DNA of 64,000 nucleotides, taken from the NCBI RefSeq assembly GCF_030269925.1, contig NC_085116.1:17112001-17176000 (forward strand), in the 5' to 3' direction. This document shows, piece after piece, positions 1-10,611 of the stretch; position 1 is the stretch's first letter, and each line of letters begins with the position of its first letter. The notes beneath the pieces are model-generated. The model made no database searches, had not been told where the DNA came from, and worked only from the letters and a program-made list of their open reading frames with translations. A program made the position numbers and the translations under genes. Source of the DNA: Bombyx mori. Lineage: Eukaryota > Arthropoda > Insecta > Lepidoptera > Bombycidae.

Positions 1-162
1 TTTGAGCGCTACTGTACATGTAGAAGACATTTGAGGGATGCACGCAATGTTTATTTCTCTCAGTCCCAATAATGTTATCTGACATTTTTCATTCCAAATT
101 GTTTAATGACTCTTATATCTATAAATCTCGGTTGTTTTAAAGTCTACTCTTTTGTGTCGCAG

Positions 163-498
163 AGGAACTGAACAGTCTTCACGACTTGGACCGCGAGAGC
201 GGAGCCAACGAAATGAACGCTCTGCTCAATTTAGTTCTGAGCATGGGACAGAATCGCGTGGCCGGAGCCCTCCGGTTCGACTCGATCGACGCCTCCAACA
301 CTTCCGAAGAGGAAGGGGACCGCCGGGCGAGCGGCCGGTCGGGGGGGGAGGAGGACAGCGGGGAGAACGAACAGAGGGCGGAGGGCAATGAACAAGGAGA
401 TGAGCCGCCAGCGGAGGGGCAGCCGTCGCAGCTCGAGCTGTGCCGGGAAATTGTCATGTTCCAGTTCCGCGGCTCCCGGGCCAGGGCGCCGGCTGTAG
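163..498 (+). CDS. Gene 1, antepenultimate coding exon (acidic, partial gene)
   Basis: The exon follows a CAG acceptor at 160-162 and ends at a strong AG|GTGAGC donor (GT at 499-500). Reading codons from 165 gives about 111 residues: a probably helical start (NEMNALLNLVLSMGQ), then a long acidic stretch rich in Glu, Gly and Ser, then a segment around LELCREIVMFQFRG. The exon starts and ends in phase 1, and its single leftover G joins AT of the next exon to make GAC (Asp) with no stop. The 5' part of the gene lies outside the window. The family is not recognised. The acidic composition with a later basic tail suggests a nuclear or regulatory protein, which is inference only. Confidence 0.7.
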
Positions 499-1533
499 GT
501 GAGCTCACAGCCGCCGACTTGACGTCACTGCTTGTCGTGACGGAGGTGGACGCTTACATGACTTCGTATTACGCCACTATTGTTAAACATTAAATTTACA
601 AAACGAAACAATCACATAACTTCAAATTCGAAGTCCGTCCGTGGGCCGTGGGGCCTGACGCGCGCTTCGACGTCTCTTCTTCCAACACAATAAGCTATTG
701 CCATTGTTGTCTACTATTTCGATCAATTAAATACTATAAAACACACAATGCTCGACAAATATGTATAGTAAGCGGCACGTAAATTGGCAAGGTTTTGGTG
801 TAGTGGGGGTAATGTCGCGCATAGTGCACATTGCAATAAAAAAATGGTCACTTTTATTGCCCGCATATAATTTAATTTTATTTTATTAAATTTTTTATTT
901 GCCATATATTATTTTTAAGCCTGTGTGTTTAGAAGAAAGTTAAAGAAAAGAGAGGAATTCGTGAAGTGTATTAGGTGTTATAAATAAAATACAATTAAAA
1001 GTAAAGAAGCTTATTTAAAAAAATATACTTAATATTAAAAATTATGTGTCGCCGTCGTCACTATCATTTTCTAATAGTGCTACCCATTGGATTAAATTTA
1101 TGGTAGCACCTGAGCTGGTGGAAAGAGTTTGCTCCTCATCCTCGACATAACGAAGAGTCGCTGTCGTCACTGGCGTAAATAATAAAACGCTCAGTGACAG
1201 AATCGAATATATGGTCATTAGTATTTGGTCCTGGCATTGCAAACAAACTTAAAACAATAACAACTCTTAACAAAAACTCAATATAAACAAAGGGTTCCTA
1301 CAACTTTAGTAGGCGCATGTGTAACCGGGAGCGAATGGAACGTGGGCGCGGTGCGGGAGGGGAGGGTCGACTGACACACCAATCGCGCGCTCGGAACGAT
1401 GCTACGTCTTTCCCCGCGTCCCGCTTGACAACCAAGGAGACCTAAAAACGACTTCTGCGCATCTAGCGACTCTTGCCAGTTACATGCCGGGGACTATACC
1501 TAACATTAGTTTAACGCACAACCGTATTCACAG
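499..1533 (+). other. Gene 1 intron with a CpG-rich patch
   Basis: This is the intron between two gene 1 exons (GTGAGC donor, ATTCACAG acceptor). Most of it is AT-rich with no recognisable repeat. The stretch at about 1320-1460 is much richer in CpG than its surroundings and contains a CCAAT-type pentamer. It has no supported reading frame. Confidence 0.6.
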
Positions 1534-2082
1534 ATTCGACTCAAGCTCGCCGATCATCCAGCCGCTCCAACTCCAGCGACAGAGCGTCAGACTCCGGCGG
1601 AAACAACGAGAACGATGCCGGGAACCAGAAACCCAACCCTAGTCCAGAGAAAACGAAGGAGTCCAAATTCAAGAAGCTCCGAACCGGGAGCGGGACCTCG
1701 GACGCGGAGCCCGAGCCGGGGACGTCCCAGACCGTCCAGACTGAGAGCGCAAAGACTGAAGCTGCTAAAACTGATGAAGAGAGCAGCACGAAACAGGAAA
1801 AAATTGAAAATTCGGTTTCGCATTCGAGCGATGCAGACGAAAGCCTGGTGAAGGATTCCCTTAGCACTGAGATGGAGTGGGAGGAGGGGGGTAAAGATGG
1901 GTCCAGCGATGAAGAAGACACTTCGAAGGACTTCGACAAGAAACGACAGAAACTGGACAGCGGAATAGGAGAGGAGAACTCGCCCGGGGGATCGTCCCCG
2001 GAGAAGACTGAGCCCAGGAGCGACCACTCCGATGCTGTGCAGTCCGACGGGAGCCTCGAGGAAGACGATGATCATCAACGAG
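1534..2082 (+). CDS. Gene 1, penultimate coding exon (Ser/Glu/Lys-rich, low complexity)
   Basis: The acceptor is CAG at 1531-1533 and the donor is G|GTAATG (GT at 2083-2084). The open frame gives about 182 residues with no stop, almost all disordered: a Ser/Arg-rich start (RRSSSRSNSSDRASDSGG), a Lys/Pro-Glu stretch, repeated Glu/Thr/Ser segments, and an acidic end (LEEDDDH). Patches such as KKLRTG and FDKKRQKLDSGIG could be localisation or phosphorylation sites, but that is inference. The exon is 549 bp, phase 1 at both ends, and joins both neighbours in frame. Shadow frames on both strands are also open because of the GC-rich low-complexity composition, but only this one splices correctly. 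Confidence 0.72.
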
Positions 2083-2212
2083 GTAATGTTTATTTCTAAC
2101 TCATGCTCGTTCTAGTCACACGGTCAGTTTGTTAGTCACGTGCGCGACCCCTCTGTCCGCGGAACACTGAAACGAAGTTTTTTGTAAATTCATGTTCAGA
2201 AATCTTTAATTT

Positions 2213-2469
2213 TTTACTGGTGGTAGGACCTCTTGTGAGTCCGCGCGGGTAGGTACCATCGCCCTGCCTGTTTCTGCCGTGAAACAGTAATGCGTTTCGG
2301 TTTGAAGGGTGGGGCAGCTGTTGTTACTATACTGAGATCTTAGAACTCAACTCATATCTCAAGGTGGTTGGCGCATTAGCGTTGTAGATGTCTATGGGCT
2401 CCAGTAACCACTTAACAACAGGTGGGTTGTGAGCTCGTTCAACCATATAAGCAATTAAAAAAAAATTTT
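2213..2469 (+). mobile_element. Bm1 SINE body inside gene 1's last intron
   Basis: This matches the Bm1 body from GGTGGTAGGACCTCTTGTGA to the AGCAATT(A)n tail and lacks the tRNA-like head. Its A-tail ends only a few bases before the CAG at 2474-2476 that starts gene 1's last exon, so it sits against the polypyrimidine tract. Its orientation matches the host gene. Confidence 0.9.
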
Positions 2470-2476
2470 TTTTCAG

Positions 2477-2727
2477 CGCGACCTCGCAGACCCAAGCGCA
2501 GCCATCGCGACGTAGAAACTAGGTCGTCGTCTTCGTCCTCGTCCTCCGAGGAAGAGATCCCGCGGAAGGTGGACCGCGCCACGAAGAAGAAGCGTCGCGC
2601 GTGCCACGCCGCGCTGGACGTGCGGCGGCTGCGGCTGTCGCTGCTGCTGCGGCGCGAGCTGTACGCGCTGCCGCTGCCGCCCGCGCTGCGCCACTACGTC
2701 AACTACGGCCGCACGCCGCCCGCATGA
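2477..2727 (+). CDS. Gene 1, last coding exon up to the first stop (UGA)
   Basis: The exon follows a T-rich tract and CAG, and joins the previous exon in phase to give Ala at the junction. It encodes 82 residues: a basic Arg/Pro/Lys start (RPRRPKRSHRD), a run of eight serines and three glutamates, a lysine/arginine cluster (ATKKKRR) that could be a nuclear localisation signal, and a Leu/Arg-rich helical end containing LPLPPALRHYVNYGR. That last motif loosely resembles the LPLP..L..YL ending of SOCS boxes, but this is only a resemblance. GC content is very high, mostly C or G at third positions. The frame stops at TGA 2725-2727, but coding character continues beyond it. Confidence 0.7.
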
Positions 2728-2823
2728 ACCACGGAGGCCCTCCGCAAGCTGGCGTACCTGCAACGCAGCCTGCGCGAGGGCGAGGCCGTCATCACCGACG
2801 ACGCCTTCGAGTGGCTGTTCTAG
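2728..2823 (+). other. In-frame coding-like extension after gene 1's UGA
   Basis: After the TGA the same frame runs 31 codons to TAG at 2821-2823. Thirty of the 31 codons end in G or C, as in the exon before it, and the product looks like an amphipathic helix followed by an acidic-aromatic end (ITDDAFEWLF). Untranslated sequence would not be expected to show this, and after the TAG the DNA turns AT-rich at once. Possible explanations are UGA readthrough, A-to-I editing of UGA to UGG, a recent nonsense allele, or a sequence error. Selenocysteine is unlikely, because silkworms are reported to lack selenoproteins. Confidence 0.6.
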
Positions 2824-4087
2824 GGCCCCCCACTCGACACAACCTGTAAATAATATGATAGTAGCGTTTGGGATTTATTTGGTGCTTTTTGTACTGATAA
2901 ACTCATTTAATGTCGTGTATATTAGAGCAGTAGAATTTGAAGTTTTATGGAATTTCGATTACGTAATAATATTGTGGTTAACTTGTCCCGCTCGTCCTTT
3001 GTACGTCAATGATTTACGTTAAGTTACGTTGTAGATTTTTTAATTGTTACTTCTATTAGAATTTGATCTTGAATTCAATCTATATTAATGGCATTAACAT
3101 TGCCGACAGACTGCCAATATGTCTAAGTAATTACGGGATTAATTATTCAACTTTTCAAGTTTAATATTCAATTAGAGAAAACTTAGAATAAATGTTGTAT
3201 TAAGATTTTTGCGCCACATAGTTTCACCCTGGACCCTCGACCCTGACGTTCAATAGGGCATTGTCCGAGTTTGCCGAGTGCGATTGATTTGGTTAGTTTG
3301 TATTACTCATTATATCAACTATCACTCACCCACTAAGTTCTTTAAAGGAGCGATAAGCTAATTCAACTGGTACATAAAAACAAATTCTTAACTATCCTAC
3401 ACAATGAAAACACCGGACGGCTGTTATCGCGGGCGTTCAAAGCTGTAATGATTAAAGAAACACGTGATTAAACGGTAATAATATTTCTAATCATATTTCC
3501 TTTGTAAAACTTAGAAAAGCCCAAATAAATACTAATACTCGCATCGGTGGGTAGTTCCGTACGTGCAAGTTCATTGAACCTATAAAAGTGCGTTCTAAAG
3601 TTGAACACTACCGTCACCGACGTCACCCTTACATGGCTGGTACAGTAAACGCGAGAAACAATATAAAATGGTTATAATATATGTAATATGTATGAGTTTG
3701 ATAATTTTATTTCATCACACTTGTTCAAACCAATGTCGAATTGCATATTGTCTTCTGTACTGTCTAACTTAATGTGTTTGTTTAATGTAAATGTTAGTTT
3801 ATGTAAATTTAATTATTATTATTATTAAATGTTATTTGTAAACTTTTTTATTAATACATTTTTCTTATTTAACCGTAATACTGCTGTATGACGTCACGTG
3901 CAGTCCGTTACTTTAATTAGTTTAAAAGGCAATAGATGAAGATGTTCACAGTGTAGATGCCGTCCGTGGCCCAGCTTAGCGATGAGGTATTATAAGGAAG
4001 AGAATTAAAATTATAAAATAAAAGATGACGTGAGCGTCGCGCCGGGCGCCAGAACTGGACTGGTAGCGTGGCCTGTAAGGCAGTGCT
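2824..4087. other. Gene 1 3' UTR and flank; no gene seen
   Basis: AT-rich sequence with short homopolymer runs and possible poly(A) signals. No open frame with coding character and no repeat family that I recognise. Confidence 0.5.
3187..3192 (+). terminator. Candidate polyadenylation signal for gene 1
   Basis: This AATAAA lies about 360 bp after the UAG in AT-rich DNA and is the first canonical hexamer I noticed downstream of gene 1. Others follow at about 3523, 4842 and 5662, so the real 3' end is uncertain. Confidence 0.35.
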
Positions 4088-4250
4088 CTGTGCGCTTAGC
4101 GCGAGTTTTTTAACGTTCTCGATCGCGTAAAAGTTAACTCAAATTTGTATGAAGTTGGAACAGCGCCCCAAGCGAAGGGAACATTTTTATGGAGTTGAAA
4201 CAGTTTTTACGCGACCGAGAACCTTAAAAATCTTGCACTTAGTACGCTGA
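4088..4250. mobile_element. TIR-type MITE (about 160 bp)
   Basis: The left part reads ...TTTTTTAACGTTCTCGATCG then CGTAAAA. The right part, reverse-complemented, reads TTTTTAAGGTTCTCGGTCGC then GTAAAAA. The two halves stay similar over at least 35-40 bp with mismatches, as in an old non-autonomous DNA transposon. No coding capacity. Exact ends and target duplication are not clear. Confidence 0.55.
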
Positions 4251-5975
4251 AGTGTGTTCACGATTGCTCAGGGTTAGCAGTATTACTGTTAATCAATTTG
4301 TAGCTTTAACAAACTAACATAAACATATATAACTCAGCTCACACTGGCTCACTCTGGTCCAGCGACGGCACCGCGTATGTGACGGTAGTTAATTTGCAAT
4401 TTTCTTGTGAACGCTACACATCTTAGTACTCTCTCTGACAGCGCATTTTCGAATCGTTCTAATTTTTTTTTTTTCGGTAACTAAAAGACATGCAATTTTA
4501 ATTATAAACATATAGTGTTTCTGGTATTTTTGTTTATATTAGAACGCACTGCATTTTGTTTGACAGTGTGCTACAAAGTTTTGGTCGATCAAATTTATAA
4601 TTAATATCCTTTTTTTTAATGTGGCGCAAGTATATATTAATTGTAGATTTTAGCTATGTCTCGTACGAATATAAAAAAAAATACAGTAAGTAGGAATATA
4701 TTATAATCGTCTAGTTTTTGTCACGATGCCACGCCATCATCTTATCTTATAAACTATAAAATGTTGTATTTCGATGATATTTAGCTGTAGGTTGCCATTA
4801 CTGTCGGAGTGACGTTGCTGCGATATAATACATTATCCAATTCAATAAACAGTACGTGGTCAAAAAGATATGTATGGTTTTATGAGTATACAGACGTACT
4901 GATGTATCTTGATGCAGAGGCTCACGACTAGAGAAGCGTTCCGCAGCGAACTTAGTAATGTTTAAGTAATGGCACGATAGTTGTAAGCCCTTTACCCTTG
5001 ACTCCTTCCTATGTATTGTATCGAATAGTCAAATGAGGAATTCGACTTTGAAATTTTCGAATGTCTATAGGTTAATAAAACGCCCGTCCAGCTTGGCGGC
5101 TAGCTCATTACTGATTCATAAATAATACATATAATATTTTACTGATCTATTTATTATAATTGGCCAAGAATTAGAATTGCACACATGCTCATTCAAATTG
5201 CAAATTCGAATTGTCATTTATCGATATTCTTAATCGTCTAATGATAAAAAAAAAAAATTAATTGTATAAGGTCAATGTGCGCACGCGTTCGAAAACCCTT
5301 TGCATTTTTTTATCTGTGTCAAAACGATGCGACCATTGAGCCCACGCGCGGAACAAACTTGTCACATGACACCGCGTGACGTGTGACGGGCAGTGACCAG
5401 ATTAAATTCAGCGGATTGCAACTATTCAACGTGCAACAAGTAAACACGACGCTGGAAGCGTAGCATCGCATCGCATCTCACACCGCAGTTGGAGCTCAAC
5501 CTCTCTCTTTCTTTGAATAAGTCGTTGTATTTTTGGGGAAAAGTCTCTTGTATTTAGTCGAGTGTGCGCACACAAGCTTCGGAAAGTTGCGTATAATCGT
5601 TACTAATTCGTGTAAATATTATTGTAATTTTAATTATTGTTTTGTTGTATACTCAATGCATAAATAAACATAATATGATATTCGGAATAAATTTTTCTTT
5701 ATAATTCCATTAGACCGGCTTACGGTTCACCCGGTATAAATGCTTATCGAAGCCTAACAGATATGAGGTCTATGTCTCAATTTTGTTGGATGATCCCAGT
5801 AGAGCCATTGAAATGGGCACACATGATGGCTTCGCTGCAGAAATAGAGTCGTGGTTATGTCCGTACGGATCCAGCCTTCCAATAGTACATGCAATCGTAA
5901 TATTATATTGGCAGAGTACTCTTTAGAGAAGGGTGGTATAATGCTAGGTCACACCAAGCAGTCATCAGCCGTACC
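4251..5975. other. Intergenic region; no gene seen
   Basis: AT-rich, with no supported ORF. The part at about 5280-5560 is richer in CG-containing words and short pyrimidine tracts, but I cannot assign a function. Confidence 0.4.
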
Positions 5976-6226
5976 TACTTTTTATTTATTGCTTATGTAG
6001 GTGGATGAGCTCACGGCCCACCTGTTTAAGTGGTTACCGGAGTCCATAGACATATACAACATAAATGCCGCCACCTACCTTGAGATATAAATTCTAAGCT
6101 TTCAGTATAGTTACAACGGCTGCCCCACCCTTCAAACCGAAACGCATCATTGCTTCACGGCAGAAATAGGCGGGGTGGTGGTACCTACCCGTGCGGACTC
6201 AACACTTCCTACCACCAGTAAACTTA
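5976..6226 (-). mobile_element. Bm1 SINE body, minus orientation
   Basis: Reads from the (T)n ATTGCTTA tail complement to the CCTACCACCAG complement of the Bm1 body. The tRNA-like head is absent. A small ORF that overlaps it is not a gene. Confidence 0.85.
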
Positions 6227-7635
6227 ATTACTGTTATACTTCTAGTACTTACTGCTTTACTACTGGCCGGAACCTACGACTGCTTCGCATTACAAATAGG
6301 CAGAAAGGTGTTTGTTCCCTGGCTACCAACTCATAGATATGGGATTAACCAAACAAATACTAACAAATTAAAAAAGCAGGGAGATCTTTAATATACAAAA
6401 CAGTTCATACAATTTTCTTCAAGTTCCGGTTGTTATTTAATAAAACGTGTTTTTTGTTTTTAAACTAGTCTACGTGTTACGTCCATTAGTTACTGTAACA
6501 ACTTACTATTTGGTGGAATCAAAGAATGGTAGCTTAATAAAAAATATGTGATTTTATAAAAATATCTGTTTTATTTACATAAAAATAAAATTATCAAAAA
6601 TATTTATAGTAAATTAATTGATTAATGCGGTGGGTGCACGTGTATTTACATTATTGCCTTTAAAGAAATACATTTTCGTAGTTTTTATATGGAAATTACA
6701 AGGGAATAGTAAATAATTCGAGAAAATGCATTTTTAGATGCCCATTTCTCCCGACCCTTCTTACTCTGTTATTCGCACAATTTTGATGTTGGTTGGTTGT
6801 TAGTCTTCATTTCTTTTGTGACTCTTGCTGTGTGTACTGGAGTACTTGAGCTCACGGCAATCTCGGGTCAAAGGCTACTAGAGCATACGTACATCACAAT
6901 GTCCCACTTTAGTACCAACTTTGTGCAATATTTAGTTACAAATTCTAACGCTTAAATTGATTCGACTGATTCAAATATACTTTTACATTAATATTTTGAA
7001 TGAAATTATCACGATTTTTATCGTTTGATACGTCGACCGTGAACTGTTCAATTTGCTTTTAATATCGTAATTCTGTGTGCATTTACAGAATATAAATTAA
7101 CAATATTTAGCCTCAACGTAATTTACAAAGTTAAAATATTTATATACAAAAATAAAACTACTTAAAAAAACTGGCAGTAGTAATAACATTCTAACTGTTT
7201 ATTTTATTTTATGTCTTCAAAGCCGTCTGTCTCACTCAGACACAACCTGGTAAGCACTGGTCTGTATATTCTGATCATCCTTCCAAAATTTCTAGCCTAT
7301 ATCTTTACTTGTGTGAATGCCAACATTAAAACCAAATAAGCAGCTCGACACAATGATTTTTAGTTTGTCATTGATCATCATCAGCCGCTCGAACCTGTGT
7401 CCAGCTCGATATGCGAGTGCCGCCCTGCAGACTTCCTGGTTAGAAATTTAATTGTTAACATGGCGCATAGTAACTTATGCAGAATTAAATTCTTTCTGCA
7501 TATAATCTTTCCTGTAAATTAAGAGGCAAGCGCTAATAAATTCCCACTGTTTTTTTTTAAATCGACAATATAACACAAATATATATGCTCTTTTCAAAAC
7601 TTGCCATGTACTTATAATAATACAATGTTAGGATT
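6227..7635. other. Intergenic region between converging genes 1 and 2
   Basis: AT-rich sequence with several AATAAA-like hexamers on both strands. No coding signal or identifiable repeat. Part of it may be 3' UTR of gene 2. Confidence 0.4.
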
Positions 7636-7641
7636 TTTATT
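7636..7641 (-). terminator. Candidate polyadenylation signal for gene 2
   Basis: AATAAA on the minus strand, about 15 bp past the gene 2 stop codon (TAA at 7658-7656). This gives an unusually short 3' UTR if used. Later signals may serve instead. Confidence 0.35.
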
Positions 7642-7655
7642 AGTGTTGGCAAGTA

Positions 7656-8951
7656 TTAGCACCATTTAGATTGACTCATCCCGCTCATTCGTCCCGGCAT
7701 GGAGTCTTCAGGATAGAAGTCATCAGCTGCTGGAGTATCACGCGGTGACAATCCATTCATTAGTTTCCGCGTTGGTCTCGGAGTAGCCCTACTGGGATCT
7801 CTCAGCCTCTCCTTGGCCCACTTGTCAGCCGCATGTGTTCTTTTCACTGGTCTCTTGGTGCAGTCCGTCGCCAGATGTCTGATTTCCGAAGGTGGTCTCG
7901 GTTGGCTCGAGGTCTCAGTTTCGCTTCCATTCATCAACGAATGAGCGCTGCGTGCTTTGTGCAACGACAACCGCAGCGGCTTCCTCGGTGGAGTTGGTCT
8001 TGATTTCTGTTCTCCGTTCTTTCCGTCCTCATTCTTCTTATAATGACTCATCCTGGTAGAGCAAGTCTCGGAGCCGTAGTCTATCCGCGGCGAACTGCTA
8101 TACATGTCACCGTTTGGAAAATCCGAACATTCAGACTCGAATTCTGAAGACTTGGCACTCCGGGAATGTATCTTAGATGTTCTGCGACTGGACTTGTGCG
8201 CGTTCTCCAGCACCTTGCCGTCTATCCGACTGTACATGTAGTGCTTTTCTGTTTCTACTTGGACGTCTTCTGCACTGTCGTTCTTTTTCATCTTTCGCAA
8301 GCGTTGCGATCTTTTGAGCTGCTCGATAATGGATAGAGTTTTTCTCTCGGCCCAGTTGGTTTTCTTGATGCTTTCTTCGATTCTATCAGTTGCCTTCTTG
8401 ATTTCTATATTTCGGGGATCCCGACTGGAGGTGGAACGCGTGTCTCTTAGATCTAAGTCGCTATCAGATCGAAGGTATTCTTCTCTTGACCTGCTCAGTC
8501 TTTCTGCCTTCATGCGTTGCTTTTCGATGTGTCTTTGGTTTCTCTCTATCATTCGTATAGCTGCGTCGGTTTCTGCGCTGTAATCTATACCTCCATGGAT
8601 GCAGTGGTGGGATAAAGAATGGCGCATCTTCCCCGCTCTGTGTTCCAGGCTGTGGGAGCTATGAGACCTGTGGTTTGGGGGTGGAGAGGCTCTAGGTGAT
8701 ATCGCAGTTCTGGACGAAGCACCGGATGCGTTAGACCTGGGTCTCATTAGAGGAAGATTGGTTTCAATGCCGTCTAAACCGGGTAGTTTGGCGACGATGG
8801 CGGTGATGTCGGGACCTTTTTGAAAAACTTGTACTTCTGACTTCGGATTTTTACCATTGGGTTGAGGTTCTGTGGTGATGTTGATGTTTGTCACATTCTT
8901 TTTAGTTTTGTTAACCGTTATACAGCTGTCGTTACTGCTGGTTGATTGAAG
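7656..8951 (-). CDS. Gene 2 exon 10: disordered C-terminal tail and stop
   Basis: The terminal exon begins after TTATTTTCAG and codes residues 392-822 in phase 0, ending in SQSKWC and TAA. It is Ser/Arg/Pro-rich and mostly disordered. It has an Asn/Thr-rich start, a histidine/serine stretch (NHRSHSSHSLEHR), a probable helix around AAIRMIERNQRHIEKQRMK, a Lys/Arg-rich helix (IIEQLKRSQRLRKMKK), and a proline motif RPTPPRKPLRL that fits an SH3-binding site. No enzyme motif is visible. An uninterrupted 431-codon frame in AT-rich DNA with a correct acceptor makes this exon certain as coding. Confidence 0.88.
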   Translation of the reverse strand, partial: LQSTSSNDSCITVNKTKKNVTNINITTEPQPNGKNPKSEVQVFQKGPDITAIVAKLPGLDGIETNLPLMRPRSNASGASSRTAISPRASPPPNHRSHSSHSLEHRAGKMRHSLSHHCIHGGIDYSAETDAAIRMIERNQRHIEKQRMKAERLSRSREEYLRSDSDLDLRDTRSTSSRDPRNIEIKKATDRIEESIKKTNWAERKTLSIIEQLKRSQRLRKMKKNDSAEDVQVETEKHYMYSRIDGKVLENAHKSSRRTSKIHSRSAKSSEFESECSDFPNGDMYSSSPRIDYGSETCSTRMSHYKKNEDGKNGEQKSRPTPPRKPLRLSLHKARSAHSLMNGSETETSSQPRPPSEIRHLATDCTKRPVKRTHAADKWAKERLRDPSRATPRPTRKLMNGLSPRDTPAADDFYPEDSMPGRMSGMSQSKWC

Positions 8952-9461
8952 CTGAAAATAAGGATTTATTGTTATTACAAAATTCTTCAAGAGATTTTAT
9001 ATTAATTTCATTTATTAAGTTAATGAATTCAGTTGTTTAGGATGGTCAAAATATCGTTTATTAAAGCACCATTGAAGTGTCGTAAGAAGCATTCAGACAG
9101 ACCTTTGAATGTTCAAAAGTTAAGCGATTACGGAAATCGCGTTGCTCTATAGATAACTTTAGGAATTAATAAAGGTGATTTTTTTATCTCGCTGCCGATG
9201 TAACCTTTTGACGGATTCCGACATATGAGGTGTGTTTAGATTCGTCTCAACAGTGAGAGTGACATATTATGGTGCATTATTTCAATACTTAGACTGCATT
9301 AAAAATACCAACTTAAGCGCGATATTCTAGTTTTTTGCATTTAACTTTTTAATGCATACTTTAGGTACTGGTTTCATTCGATAATTTCGATTTTTCGATT
9401 TTTCATTCGATTTTTTTAAACTGTATTTAAAAGTAAGGATAATTTATATTGAAACACTAAC

Positions 9462-9623
9462 CGGAGAATGCCTTGCAAGTAGCTCGGCGACCTGTTCCTC
9501 CAAGTAGGAGATGCGATGTGTGAGCCGCGTGTTGTCAGACCGGAGCCCCTCCTTGGCCTTCTCGGCCTCTTCAGCCGCGGTCCTCAGCGAAGCTAGTTCT
9601 GATCTTAAAGTTGCCGCTTCATT
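9462..9623 (-). CDS. Gene 2 exon 9: second coiled coil
   Basis: This 162 bp exon is phase 0 at both ends, with TTTACAG and GTTAGT borders. It encodes residues 338-391, a heptad-like helix (ATLRSELASLRTAAEEAEK, then ISYLEEQVAELLA). It connects the PDZ exons to the tail and probably mediates oligomerisation. Codons are GC-rich, unlike the flanking introns. Confidence 0.87.
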
Positions 9624-9691
9624 CTGTAAATTTATTAAAATATATTGGATAGAAAGTGTATTTGTAAAGTCGCGTGGGTGAAAAGTCAATG

Positions 9692-10128
9692 AAGTCGTTG
9701 TGACCTAAAGGATAAGACGTCCGGTGCATTCGTATGTACCGATGCACCGGTGTTCGAATCCCGCGGCGGGTACCAATTTTTCTAATAAAATACGTACTTA
9801 ACAAATGTTCACGATTGACTTCCACGGTGAAGGAATAACATCGTGTAATAAAAATCAAACCTGCAAAATTATAATTTGCGTAATCACTGGTGGTAGGACC
9901 TCTTGTGAGTTCGGACGGGTAGATACCACCCCCCTGCCTATTTCTGCCGTGAAGCAGTAATGCGTTTCGGTTTGAAAGGTAGGACAGCCGTTGTAACTAT
10001 ACTTGAGAACATAGAACTTATATCTCAAGGCGGGTGGCGCATTTACGCCGTAGATGTATATAGGCTCCAGTAACTACTTAGCACCAGGTGGGCTGTGAGC
10101 TCGTCCACCCATCTAAGCAACAAAAAAT
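9692..10128 (+). mobile_element. Full-length Bm1 SINE in gene 2 intron 8
   Basis: It starts with the tRNA-derived head: an A-box-like GTGACCTAAAGGATAAGACG and a B-box-like GGTGTTCGAATCCC. The conserved middle and the body follow, ending in AGCAACAAAAAATAA. It lies opposite to gene 2. The left flank ends in AATGAA and AATGAA recurs just after the tail, which may be the target duplication. Confidence 0.92.
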
Positions 10129-10228
10129 AATGAAAAAAATGAACTTTAGCTATTAGATGAGCTTAGACAGCGGTAGCATACAGGGTGTTAGAAATACGGT
10201 AGTATATCGTGTTGTAGTTTAGTTTTAC

Positions 10229-10379
10229 CTGTGTGAAGGCAGCTGTGGGATGCGAGGGTAGTGAAGTTGTCTGCGATCGAAGCACCACCAGTCTGACTGG
10301 ACTGGCGGCGTTGACTGCACGCTGGAGCTCCTCTTGACTGTGACATGATATCACCAACGTACCGTTCACTTCGATCAAC
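10229..10379 (-). CDS. Gene 2 exon 8: second half of the PDZ domain
   Basis: The exon has TATTTCCAG and GTAAAACT borders and codes residues 287-337. It contains the PDZ core LIEVNGTLVISCHSQEEL, then a helix (QRAVNAAS) and the last strand (VRLVVLRS), and ends in a Ser/Thr/Pro linker. With exon 7 it makes the canonical PDZ motif IGDRLIEVNG. Phase 2 in, phase 0 out. Confidence 0.9.
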
Positions 10380-10611
10380 CTGGAAATAGATTTAGTTATG
10401 ATAATTATTAATGCCAAGACGGATAAACTCGATCAACGTAAATAACTCTATAATAATGATATTTAAGATATACAATGACGTCATCAGAACGTGTATGAGA
10501 CCAAAAATTACGTTCAGGAAAAGGAGAGAGTGTAATTGTTTCATTAGGTACAAATAGACCTTGCTTATTTTTGGCAAGACCGTTACTAATGTAATAAAAT
10601 TAGAATAGGAC

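Noticed and set aside
186..593. Reading gene 1's first exon through to the stop at 591-593
   Set aside because: A strong AG|GTGAGC donor at 498/499 joins in phase to the next exon, and sequence beyond it loses coding character.
1541..2078. Two long minus-strand ORFs and a plus ORF over gene 1's middle exon
   Set aside because: Shadow frames of a GC-rich low-complexity exon; the spliced plus frame explains the region.
2725..2727. UGA as a selenocysteine codon
   Set aside because: Silkworms are reported to have lost selenoproteins, no SECIS-like hairpin was recognised downstream, and the neighbourhood resembles no selenoprotein.
6191..6391. 66-residue ORF with a hydrophobic segment, resembling a signal peptide
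   Set aside because: It starts inside a Bm1 copy and has no codon bias or splice context.
9692..9780. Possible functional tRNA gene (A and B boxes)
   Set aside because: It is the tRNA-derived head of Bm1; it has no complete cloverleaf and is continuous with the SINE.
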